This document shows positions 6,954 to 12,736 of a stretch of 12,736 nucleotides of DNA, one piece after another. Made by a program: the position numbers and the translations under genes. Source of the stretch: Chloroflexota bacterium (GTDB taxonomy: Bacteria; Chloroflexota; Dehalococcoidia; SM23-28-2; RBG-16-64-32); contig JADFKX010000045.1 of NCBI GenBank assembly GCA_022564695.1, positions 1-12,736 on the forward strand. Reading direction: 5' to 3'. Below the pieces are notes generated by a model. The model was not told the DNA's origin. It searched no databases and saw only the letters and a program-made list of their open reading frames with translations. Each line of letters starts with the position of its first letter. Position 1 is the stretch's first letter.

Positions 6954-8150
6954 CTAGCCGCAGGGGGTCCTCTCCTTCAGCAGGTCCCAAACTCCTGGGT
7001 TCGTGACACCATGGCGCCATACGGAGATGTCCGGCATGCCCAGCTGAGAGGCGTAGTCTAGGAATCGTGTCCAGGCGCCCATATCTGGCGAAGCCCCCTG
7101 GCCCACTGGCTGGATGGGCAGGTTGTACGGCTGTAGCAAGTCGACCGAAACATCGAGCAAGAACTCGGGAGTGATGCCGTCAGGCCCGGGTGGCCAGCCG
7201 TAGGTTTCGTATAACTCCAGGTTCGGCTGAGTGTTGAACGTTTCCCAGTAGATGAGGGGTGCCAGCGCGTTGCTGAAGGAGGCGAACTCGGCCATGGGAA
7301 GCCTCTTCAGCGCCCACGGACGTGGCTCGACCGTAGTGACGACAACAGCAGCGGGTTGAAGTCGGCGCAGCTCCTGGCCGAACACGCTGGCGGCCTCCGG
7401 CGTCCCCTGCCAGTATCCCGACCATGGCTCCAGGTCAATGAAGATGCTGCGAGCGCCTGCCGCTAGCACCTCAGCAGCCATCTCCGCTTCCCGTTTCGGG
7501 TCGATGCCTTGCACCACAGTGTAGGCGTGGAACGGCACCCCACGCGCCTCAAAGTACTGCGCCAGGATACTTACCTGCTCTGGACCGCTGACTGCATCGG
7601 GAGAGCTATCCTGGTGAGCCATCCATTCGGTGCCGGTGTGCGTCTTGAGGATGATGCCCAGGTTATGTTCCGCCGCCTCCGCCGCTATCTCTTCCAGCGG
7701 GCCGTCAACGGAGAATTGCCACACCCAGCTTAGGTATCGTCCGACGTTGCAGACGGGGGTAGGGATGGGTGTGGGCGTGGGCGTCGGCGTGGGCGTCGGC
7801 GTCGGCGTCGGCTCAGGCGTGGGTGCGGGCGGCGCAGGAGTGGGTGTCGGGGGTGGTGTTGGCGTGGGAGTAGGAGTCGGCGTCGGCGTGGCGGTGGGAG
7901 TGGGGCTGGGAGTCGGAGAGGGAGCAGAGGTTATCGTAAGTGTCGGCGCTTGGACGGCCCTTGAGACTGCGGTGTCGTGCCTGGTTCCCGTAGCCACGAC
8001 CGCAGCAACCGCAGCTACTAGCACGATTAGCGAGACCGCGCTTAGAGTTGGCCCCTTCCACCACCAGGAAAGCGCCCAGAAACGACGCCAGCCGGCATTC
8101 ACCTCATACGCCACAGAACTCCATGGGCCGGTGGGCTTCTGCCCGCTCAT
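6954..8150 (-). CDS. Membrane-anchored surface protein with Pro-Thr stalk and TIM-barrel-like ectodomain
   Basis: The 398-residue product starts with a Trp-rich cytoplasmic stretch (WRRFWALSWWWKG, 21-33) and one membrane helix (about 35-54). Residues 77-132 are an almost pure Pro-Thr stalk, so the rest should lie outside the cell. Residues 133-396 alternate short hydrophobic strands and helices: LGIILKTHTG, VPFHAYTVV, ARSIFIDLEPW (233-243), AAVVVTTVEP, LAPLIYWET and IQPVGQG. This is the pattern of glycoside-hydrolase-like (beta/alpha)8 proteins, with acidic residues at strand ends (Asp239, Glu241, Glu303) as candidate active-site residues. Cys134 and Cys397 bracket the domain and may form a disulfide. 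I know no named family. A hydrolase acting on polysaccharide or cell wall is possible but unproven. GGTGA 7 nt before the ATG supports the start. Confidence 0.82.
   Translation of the reverse strand: MSGQKPTGPWSSVAYEVNAGWRRFWALSWWWKGPTLSAVSLIVLVAAVAAVVATGTRHDTAVSRAVQAPTLTITSAPSPTPSPTPTATPTPTPTPTPTPPPTPTPAPPAPTPEPTPTPTPTPTPTPTPIPTPVCNVGRYLSWVWQFSVDGPLEEIAAEAAEHNLGIILKTHTGTEWMAHQDSSPDAVSGPEQVSILAQYFEARGVPFHAYTVVQGIDPKREAEMAAEVLAAGARSIFIDLEPWSGYWQGTPEAASVFGQELRRLQPAAVVVTTVEPRPWALKRLPMAEFASFSNALAPLIYWETFNTQPNLELYETYGWPPGPDGITPEFLLDVSVDLLQPYNLPIQPVGQGASPDMGAWTRFLDYASQLGMPDISVWRHGVTNPGVWDLLKERTPCG
7755..7922 (-). repeat. Low-complexity Pro-Thr coding repeat; G-rich on the plus strand
   Basis: About 56 codons alternate CCN and ACN, a 6-bp degenerate repeat typical of slippage-prone linker regions. 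The plus strand carries many closely spaced GGG/GG runs, so it could form G-quadruplexes. Length variation between strains is expected. Confidence 0.9.
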
Positions 8151-8183
8151 GATCCGGTCACCCTGGGGGGAGTCTTCCGCTAG

Positions 8184-8220
8184 CGCTCTGCGTTCTCATC
8201 ACTCTGTAGAACGCAGAGCG
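8184..8220. repeat. Perfect 13-bp inverted repeat with 11-nt loop
   Basis: CGCTCTGCGTTCT (8184-8196) and AGAACGCAGAGCG (8208-8220) are exact reverse complements. The element is in the 111-nt gap between comM's stop (8262) and the start of the next minus-strand gene (8150). On either strand no T-run follows, so it is not a standard terminator. It could be a transcript-end hairpin for comM, a processing site, or an operator for the downstream gene. The palindrome CGCTAGCG (8178-8185) overlaps its left arm. Confidence 0.85.
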
Positions 8221-8261
8221 TCGATGAGGGGCAGCCTCGCCCGCCCGCCATCGGCAGACTG

Positions 8262-9791
8262 CTAGTCTCTACTACGCTGACGGTACTGCAGCGCCTCCGC
8301 CAGGTGCGCCGTGGTGATCACGTCAGAGGCGCTGAGGTCGGCTATCGTGCGCGCCAGCTTCAGCACGCGGTGAAACGCCCGCGCCGACAGGCTGAGCTGG
8401 TTCATCGCCATCCGCAACAGGGACGTCGCTCCCTCCTCCAGGCGGCGCTGGCAGAACTCGCGCACCTCCACCGGCCCCATCTCCGCGTTGCACACTAGCT
8501 TGGATTCGGAGAAACGCAGATGCTGCCGCGTACGGCTCGCCTCCACCCGCTCGCTCACCTCGCCAGAGCTCTCGGTTGCCACCTCGTCCGTCAGCTTGTC
8601 GTACTCCACGCGCGGCACATCGACGAAGATGTCGATCCGGTCCAGCAGCGGGCCCGAGATACGGTGCTGATAGCGTGTCACCGTGGAGGGGGAGCAGGTG
8701 CAGTGCTTCGTCGGGTCGCCGTAGAAGCCGCAGGGGCAGGGGTTCATCGCCGCCACCATCATGAAGTTGGCCGGAAACGTCACCGTACCTTGAGCGCGGC
8801 TTACCGTCACCACCCCGTCCTCCATCGGCTGCCGGATCGACTCCAGCACCGAGTGCGGGAACTCCGGCAACTCATCCAGAAACAGCACTCCCCGATGGCT
8901 GAGCGTGATCTCGCCTGGCCGGGGGTTTCGGCCTCCGCCCACCAGGCCGGCGTGCGAGACCGTGTGGTGCGGCGCCCGGAACGGCCGCTTCTGCATCATC
9001 GGCGTGTCCTGCGGCAGGAGCCCGGCCACGCTGTAGATTTTCGTTACCTCCAACGCCTCCTGCGGCGTCATCGCCGGCAGGATGCCGGGTATGGCGCGGG
9101 TGAGAAGCGTTTTCCCGGCGCCGGGAGGCCCCGTCATCAGGACGTTATGCCCGCCCGCCGCCGCCACCTCCAGCGCCCGCTTCACATGCTCCTGGCCGCG
9201 GATGTGGCGGAAGTCGATGGTATCGGCGTCGGGGGTCTGCGCTGATGGGCGTGGCTCCGTCGGCACGAATGGAGCGATAGGCTGAACTGCCTGCAGGTGT
9301 GATGTCAGGTCGGCCAGGGCGCTCACAGGCATCACTCGCACGCCGTCGATCAACGACGCCTCAGCCGCGTCTTCGGCGGGCACGAAGACGGCCTCGAATC
9401 CGTGGTCGCGCGCCAGCGCTACCATGGGCAACACACCGCTCGTGTGCCGGAGTTTACCGTCCAGAGAGAGCTCGCCCATGTACACCGCGACGTTATCTGA
9501 CGCCGGCACCTGTCCGGACGCCATGAGGATGCCAACCGCTATCGGCAGGTCATACGATGGTCCCTCCTTGCGCAGATCGGCCGGGGCCAGGTTGACGGTT
9601 ATCCGCTTGAGGGGGAAGTCGTGGCCGGAGTTGCGTACGGCGGAGCGCACGCGCTCCTTCGCCTCCTGCACGGAGGCGTCCGGCAGGCCGACGATGGAGA
9701 AGGCGGGCAACCCCTGGCTGATGTCGACTTCGACCTCGACGACCTCCCCGTCGAGGCCGACGACGGCGCAACTGCTGACCTTAGCGAGCAT
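8262..9791 (-). CDS. comM: ComM/YifB family Mg-chelatase-like AAA+ ATPase
   Basis: The 509-residue, full-length product has the family architecture. The N-terminal ribosomal-S5/Lon-like domain (1-165) holds GLPAFSIVGLPDASVQEAKERV and NLAPADLRKEGPSYDLPIA. The AAA+ core has Walker A GPPGAGKT (221-228), Walker B VLFLDE (302-307), HHTVSHAGLVGGG (275-287) and GPLLDRIDIF (380-389) with a likely arginine finger. A CPCG...HCTC cysteine cluster (352-366) and the C-terminal Mg-chelatase-type domain (LSLSARAFHRVLKLARTIADL) complete it. In Vibrio cholerae, ComM is a hexameric branch-migration helicase that helps integrate heterologous DNA during transformation; elsewhere the role is less clear. The start at 9791 has GAGGGA nearby, and the gene has its own promoter. 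No other competence genes are in the window. Confidence 0.96.
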   Translation of the reverse strand: MLAKVSSCAVVGLDGEVVEVEVDISQGLPAFSIVGLPDASVQEAKERVRSAVRNSGHDFPLKRITVNLAPADLRKEGPSYDLPIAVGILMASGQVPASDNVAVYMGELSLDGKLRHTSGVLPMVALARDHGFEAVFVPAEDAAEASLIDGVRVMPVSALADLTSHLQAVQPIAPFVPTEPRPSAQTPDADTIDFRHIRGQEHVKRALEVAAAGGHNVLMTGPPGAGKTLLTRAIPGILPAMTPQEALEVTKIYSVAGLLPQDTPMMQKRPFRAPHHTVSHAGLVGGGRNPRPGEITLSHRGVLFLDELPEFPHSVLESIRQPMEDGVVTVSRAQGTVTFPANFMMVAAMNPCPCGFYGDPTKHCTCSPSTVTRYQHRISGPLLDRIDIFVDVPRVEYDKLTDEVATESSGEVSERVEASRTRQHLRFSESKLVCNAEMGPVEVREFCQRRLEEGATSLLRMAMNQLSLSARAFHRVLKLARTIADLSASDVITTAHLAEALQYRQRSRD

Positions 9792-9834
9792 ATGCTCCCT
9801 CGTTGGCCCTGAACGTTTGCTGATGGCCGCCGCT

Positions 9835-9863
9835 ATTATACGTCAGGTCCGGCGGGATGGCAT
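9835..9863 (-). promoter_or_regulatory. Promoter of comM
   Basis: On the minus strand ATGCCA (9863-9858) is followed after 17 nt by a consensus TATAAT (9840-9835). It predicts a leader of about 37 nt. It lies in the 95-nt gap after the rel stop codon, so comM can be expressed separately from rel. Confidence 0.6.
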
Positions 9864-9886
9864 GGCCCCGGTGTCACGCGGCCTGC

Positions 9887-12082
9887 CTAGCCCTTCTTGC
9901 GAGAGCTCTCCAGACGCCGCCCCACGGAAAGCACGCCGCGCACCACCTCCAGCTTGCTCAGCAGCCGCGTCAGCTGCTCGATGCCGGTCGTCTCCAGCGT
10001 GACGAAGATGCTGATCTGCCCGTCCTCCTGTTCCTGGGTATGGAGGCCTACCATATTCACCCGTTCCGCCGCCACCATCGTGCTGATATCGCGCAGCAAC
10101 CCCACGCGGTCCCAGGCCTCTATGCGCACCGCTACCGGGTAGAGGTGACCACGCTGGCCCCAGGCCACGTCCACCAGCCGCTCTCGCTCATCCTGGTGGA
10201 GGATGTTGGGGCAGTCGTTACGGTGTATGGTTACGCCCTCTCCCCGTGTGACATAGCCGATGATCTCGTCGCCTGGGACGGGGTTGCAGCAGGGGGCCAG
10301 TCGGCTCAACAGGTCGCCGGTGCCCAGGATGCGCACGCTTGTGGTATGCGTGGCGAGGGCGGGCGCCTGCGGAGGCTGAACGGTGATCTCTTGCTCCTCC
10401 GGCTGGAGCAGCGGCGCAAGCTTCGCCGCTACCTGGTGCGTGCTGATGTCCCCGCAACCCACACGTAGCAGAAAGTCGTCCGTGTCCTCGTACTTGAACA
10501 GCTTCCGCAGGTCCGGCTCGACCTCGGCCATGCTCACACCGAGACGATGAAGCTCCTTCTCTAGCATCTCGCGGCCGCGGACGATGTTCTCCGCACGCTC
10601 CTGACGCTTAAACCAGCTCCGTATCTTGCCACGGGCGTGACTGGTCCGGATATAGCCCAGGTTGGCGTTCAGCCAGTCTCTGGGGGGCCCCTTAGACGAC
10701 TTGCTCGTCATCACCTCAACGACATCGCCGTTGTTCAGCTCCGTGTTTAGGGCCATCAGCCGGCCGTTCACCTTGGCGCCCACGCACATGTGGCCGAGGT
10801 CAGTGTGAATCCGGTAGGCGAAGTCGATAGGTGTGCCGCCCTTGGGCAGGTCTTTCACCTCGCCTTTGGGCGTAAACACGAACACCTGGTCCTGGAAGAT
10901 GTCGGACTTCACCGCCTCCACCAGCTCCTCCGCCTGTGCCATTTCACGGTGCCACTCCAGGAGCTGTCGCAGCCAGGCCAGCCGCTCCTCGTAGCGCAGG
11001 TCTCGCTTGGAGCCCTCCTTGTAGCGCCAGTGGGCGGCCACCCCGTATTCGGCGCTGCGATGCATCTCGTGGGTGCGGATCTGCACCTCCATCGGCCGCA
11101 TGTCCAGGCTCATGACCGAAGTGTGGAGAGCCTGGTACATGCTCTCCTTCGGGTTGGCGATGTAGTCGTCGAAGGCGCCTGGCATCGGCCGCCACAGCCC
11201 ATGCACGACGCCCAGGGCGCTGTAGCAGTCCGTCACCGTGTTTACCAGGATACGCACGGCCATGAGGTCGTATATCTCCCCTGCCTCTCTGTTGACGGAC
11301 GCGTACTTCTCGATCTTCTGGTGGATGCTGTAGATGTGCTTCGCGCGGCCCTGTACCTCAGCGCTGACCCCCTGATTCGCCAGCTCTTCTCCCAGCAGCT
11401 CCTTCACCCGCGCGACGTGCCTCTCGCGGGTCTCTCGCTTGGCATCTAGCATGCCGGCGATGAGCTTGTAGCGATCCGGGTCCAGGTGGTGAAAAGCCAG
11501 GTCCTCAAGCTGCCACTTCATCTCCCAGATGCCCAGCCGGGAGGCCAGAGGCGCGTATATCTCCATCGTCTCCTTGGAGATGCGGAGCCGGTCCTCCGGC
11601 GGCAGGGCCTTCAGGGTGAGCATGTTGTGCAGCCGGTCGGCCAGCTTGATGATCACCACGCGCAAGTCTTGCGCCATCGCCAGGAACATCTTGCGCAGGT
11701 TCTCCGCCTGTATCTGGTCATCGCCGCTCGTATCCGCGGCGTCCCAGGGGATACGGCCCAGCTTGGTCACACCTTCCACCAGCTTCGCGACCTCGGAGCC
11801 GAACCGCTTCTCGATCTCCTGGTTAGTGACGTCGCAGTCCTCCTGGACGTCGTGCAGCAGGGCCGCGACTATCGTGTCCGCGTCCAGCTGCAGCGAGGCG
11901 ATCGTCTGGGCGGCGTGCAGCGGGTGCGTGATGACCGGATCGCCCGAGCGCCGGAGCTGCCCCGCGTGGCTCTTCGCGGCGAAGTCGTAGGCTGCCTGAA
12001 CCTTGGCGACCCCCGAAGACGGCAGATACTCGCGCGCCCTCGCCAGCAGGGGTTGCGCTATCTCAGCTTGCTCAATAGTCAT
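9887..12082 (-). CDS. rel: Long RelA/SpoT-homologue (Rel) (p)ppGpp synthetase/hydrolase
   Basis: Rel enzymes make (p)ppGpp from ATP and GTP/GDP on starved ribosomes and can hydrolyse it. The 731-residue product has all domains. The HD hydrolase (about 25-190) has Arg44, His53, HDVQED (77-82) and KLADRLHNM (146-154). The synthetase (about 230-355) has GRAKHIYS, IYDLMAVRI with Asp272, MYQALHTSV and EVQIRTHEMHRSAEYGVAAHW. TGS is at about 398-460, the Cys-rich domain near 595-627 has LAPCCNPVPGD and a distal Cys624, and ACT is at about 648-722. The hydrolase residues look intact, so it is probably bifunctional. The synthetase loop reads PGAFDDYIANPK (301-312), closer to the acidic ExDD of RelA than to the RxKD typical of bifunctional Rel. 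A -10-like box lies just upstream; the SD is weak (GAAG). Confidence 0.97.
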   Translation of the reverse strand: MTIEQAEIAQPLLARAREYLPSSGVAKVQAAYDFAAKSHAGQLRRSGDPVITHPLHAAQTIASLQLDADTIVAALLHDVQEDCDVTNQEIEKRFGSEVAKLVEGVTKLGRIPWDAADTSGDDQIQAENLRKMFLAMAQDLRVVIIKLADRLHNMLTLKALPPEDRLRISKETMEIYAPLASRLGIWEMKWQLEDLAFHHLDPDRYKLIAGMLDAKRETRERHVARVKELLGEELANQGVSAEVQGRAKHIYSIHQKIEKYASVNREAGEIYDLMAVRILVNTVTDCYSALGVVHGLWRPMPGAFDDYIANPKESMYQALHTSVMSLDMRPMEVQIRTHEMHRSAEYGVAAHWRYKEGSKRDLRYEERLAWLRQLLEWHREMAQAEELVEAVKSDIFQDQVFVFTPKGEVKDLPKGGTPIDFAYRIHTDLGHMCVGAKVNGRLMALNTELNNGDVVEVMTSKSSKGPPRDWLNANLGYIRTSHARGKIRSWFKRQERAENIVRGREMLEKELHRLGVSMAEVEPDLRKLFKYEDTDDFLLRVGCGDISTHQVAAKLAPLLQPEEQEITVQPPQAPALATHTTSVRILGTGDLLSRLAPCCNPVPGDEIIGYVTRGEGVTIHRNDCPNILHQDERERLVDVAWGQRGHLYPVAVRIEAWDRVGLLRDISTMVAAERVNMVGLHTQEQEDGQISIFVTLETTGIEQLTRLLSKLEVVRGVLSVGRRLESSRKKG

Positions 12083-12094
12083 CTTCTATCGGTA

Positions 12095-12103
12095 AGTTTA
12101 GCA
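12095..12103 (-). promoter_or_regulatory. Extended -10 element upstream of rel
   Basis: TGCTAAACT on the minus strand fits TGn + TAAACT and ends 12 nt before the rel ATG. No -35 match is visible. It resembles the TGCTAGACT before otsB. Confidence 0.35.
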
Positions 12104-12120
12104 CCCGCGCCCAAACCCCG

Positions 12121-12333
12121 CTATCTTCTTGCGCTTTTTCGGGTGAACGGCGCCTGGACCTCAAAGGAGGTTAAAAGTCCATAAGAGCGCGGCTTTCTGA
12201 AAGCGTTACCCCACGACTCACGCTCCCGGTACGCTCTCATCTTGTCCAGGTCAAATTTAGCGATGAAGACGCCTTCGCCCTCCCCAGCTTCGGTAATGAG
12301 AGTGTCCCTAGCGTCGCCGTCGATTTCATCGAA
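12121..12333 (-). pseudogene. C-terminal remnant of a nitrilase-type carbon-nitrogen hydrolase
   Basis: The minus-strand frame ending in TAG at 12121 reads FDEIDGDARDT, LITEAGEGEGVFIAKFDLD, KMRAYRERESWGNAFRKPR and SYGLLTS. This is the typical C-terminus of cytoplasmic nitrilase/amidohydrolase-family proteins (RDTLI-EAGEGEG-...FDLD--R-YR---WGNA-RKPR-Y). The Glu-Lys-Cys catalytic part, normally some 200 residues upstream, is missing. The frame is closed by TGA at 12394-12396 with no ATG, GTG or TTG before the internal ATG at 12240. The adjoining DNA is the 5' end of the PfkB gene on the other strand. The remaining about 70 residues cannot be an active enzyme. A deletion, rearrangement or assembly join could explain it. 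Confidence 0.72.
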
Positions 12334-12351
12334 CTGGGCAAGGAAGACAGC

Positions 12352-12736
12352 ATGTCGCTTCTGGTGACCGGCAGCATCGGCATTGACACGGTTTCATCGC
12401 CGCATGGCCGGGCGGAAAACGTCCTTGGCGGGTCAGCGGTCTACTTCTCCTTCGCCGCCTCCCAATACGTTCCAGTACGCCTTGTGGGTGTCGTCGGCGA
12501 CGACTTCCCGGCCAAGTTCAAAGAGGTTCTTCAGTCCCGCCGCATCGATCTTGAAGGACTGGAGCAGCGCCAGGGAAGTCGCACCTTCCGATGGATGGGT
12601 CGCTTTGAGGGGGATATGAACGAGGCTGAGACCGTTGAAGTGGAACTCAACGTGCTGGCCGAACGTGGCCCTAAGATCCCCGTGGCTTTCGAGGACAGCG
12701 AGACCGTCTTCCTCGCCAATACGCATCCAACGCTTC
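12352..12736 (+). CDS. PfkB/ribokinase-family sugar kinase, N-terminal 128 residues (cut by right edge)
   Basis: PfkB-family kinases phosphorylate sugars or nucleosides with ATP in the cytoplasm. The frame is open to the window end. The N-terminus MSLLVTGSIGIDTV is the first beta strand with the substrate-binding Asp (Asp12). LGGSAVYFSFAAS (25-37) is the glycine-pair substrate motif, here with Tyr where many members have Asn. VRLVGVVGDDFP (42-53) matches PfkB signature 1. The stretch at 79-104 resembles the lid strands. AAGGAAG lies 5 nt before the ATG at 12352, supporting the start. The ATP-binding C-terminal signature (DTxGAGD) lies outside the window, so the substrate cannot be named. Its 5' flank overlaps the nitrilase remnant on the other strand. 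Confidence 0.92.
   Translation, partial: MSLLVTGSIGIDTVSSPHGRAENVLGGSAVYFSFAASQYVPVRLVGVVGDDFPAKFKEVLQSRRIDLEGLEQRQGSRTFRWMGRFEGDMNEAETVEVELNVLAERGPKIPVAFEDSETVFLANTHPTL

Noticed and set aside
7630..8265. Plus-strand open frame rich in Gly-Val repeats
   Set aside because: It is the antisense reading of the Pro-Thr stalk; no RBS and no plausible protein outside the repeat.
12163..12171. Consensus Shine-Dalgarno AAAGGAGGT on the plus strand
   Set aside because: No start codon follows at a usable distance. The bases code for the LTSFEV tail of the nitrilase remnant on the other strand.
12433..12726. Minus-strand open frame of 97 codons at the right end
   Set aside because: It is antisense to the PfkB kinase, whose motifs are clear, and it resembles nothing I know.

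Overview
This GC-rich window looks like chromosomal DNA from an uncultured bacterium, most likely a Chloroflexota member (Dehalococcoidia/SAR202-like). That placement is inference from three things: Thr-Pro-linker surface proteins, LAAC-type lipoproteins, and the particular styles of GT20, PfkB and Rel protein. No rRNA or other decisive marker is present. Most genes are on the minus strand, and both ends are cut through genes.

Left part (1-4450). An amidase-signature hydrolase truncated at the left edge is preceded by a good sigma70-type promoter. Upstream of it lies an uncharacterised ORF with a C-terminal CxxC...H...C + RQRAYRR zinc-finger-like motif and a 38/39-residue tandem repeat. Next come two paralogous lipoprotein genes sharing an almost identical RBS/signal-peptide cassette and a C-terminal domain, but with unrelated middle modules. 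A tRNA-Arg(CCG) with encoded CCA and a clear promoter lies upstream of the lipoprotein pair.

Middle (4450-8261). The trehalose pair is convergent: a divergent GT20 synthase (otsA-like, plus strand) and a HAD phosphatase (otsB, minus strand), whose 3' ends overlap by 17 bp. OtsA would make trehalose-6-phosphate and OtsB would dephosphorylate it to trehalose. Beyond otsB lies a membrane-anchored protein with a long Pro-Thr stalk and an extracellular TIM-barrel-like domain of unknown function. A perfect 13-bp inverted repeat sits just upstream of it.

Right part (8262-12736). A ComM/YifB Mg-chelatase-like AAA+ protein (own TATAAT promoter) follows a full-length Rel/SpoT (p)ppGpp enzyme. That enzyme has an intact HD hydrolase signature but an acidic AFDD synthetase motif. 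Upstream of rel is the C-terminal remnant of a nitrilase-type carbon-nitrogen hydrolase without its catalytic part. It lies head-to-head with the 5' end of a PfkB-family sugar kinase that runs off the right edge.

I see no CRISPR array, transposase, integrase or phage module. Most genes are conserved housekeeping or stress genes. The least explained parts are the lipoprotein pair, the zinc-finger/repeat ORF, the Pro-Thr-stalk protein and the nitrilase remnant. I do not see convincing evidence for a new multi-gene system.
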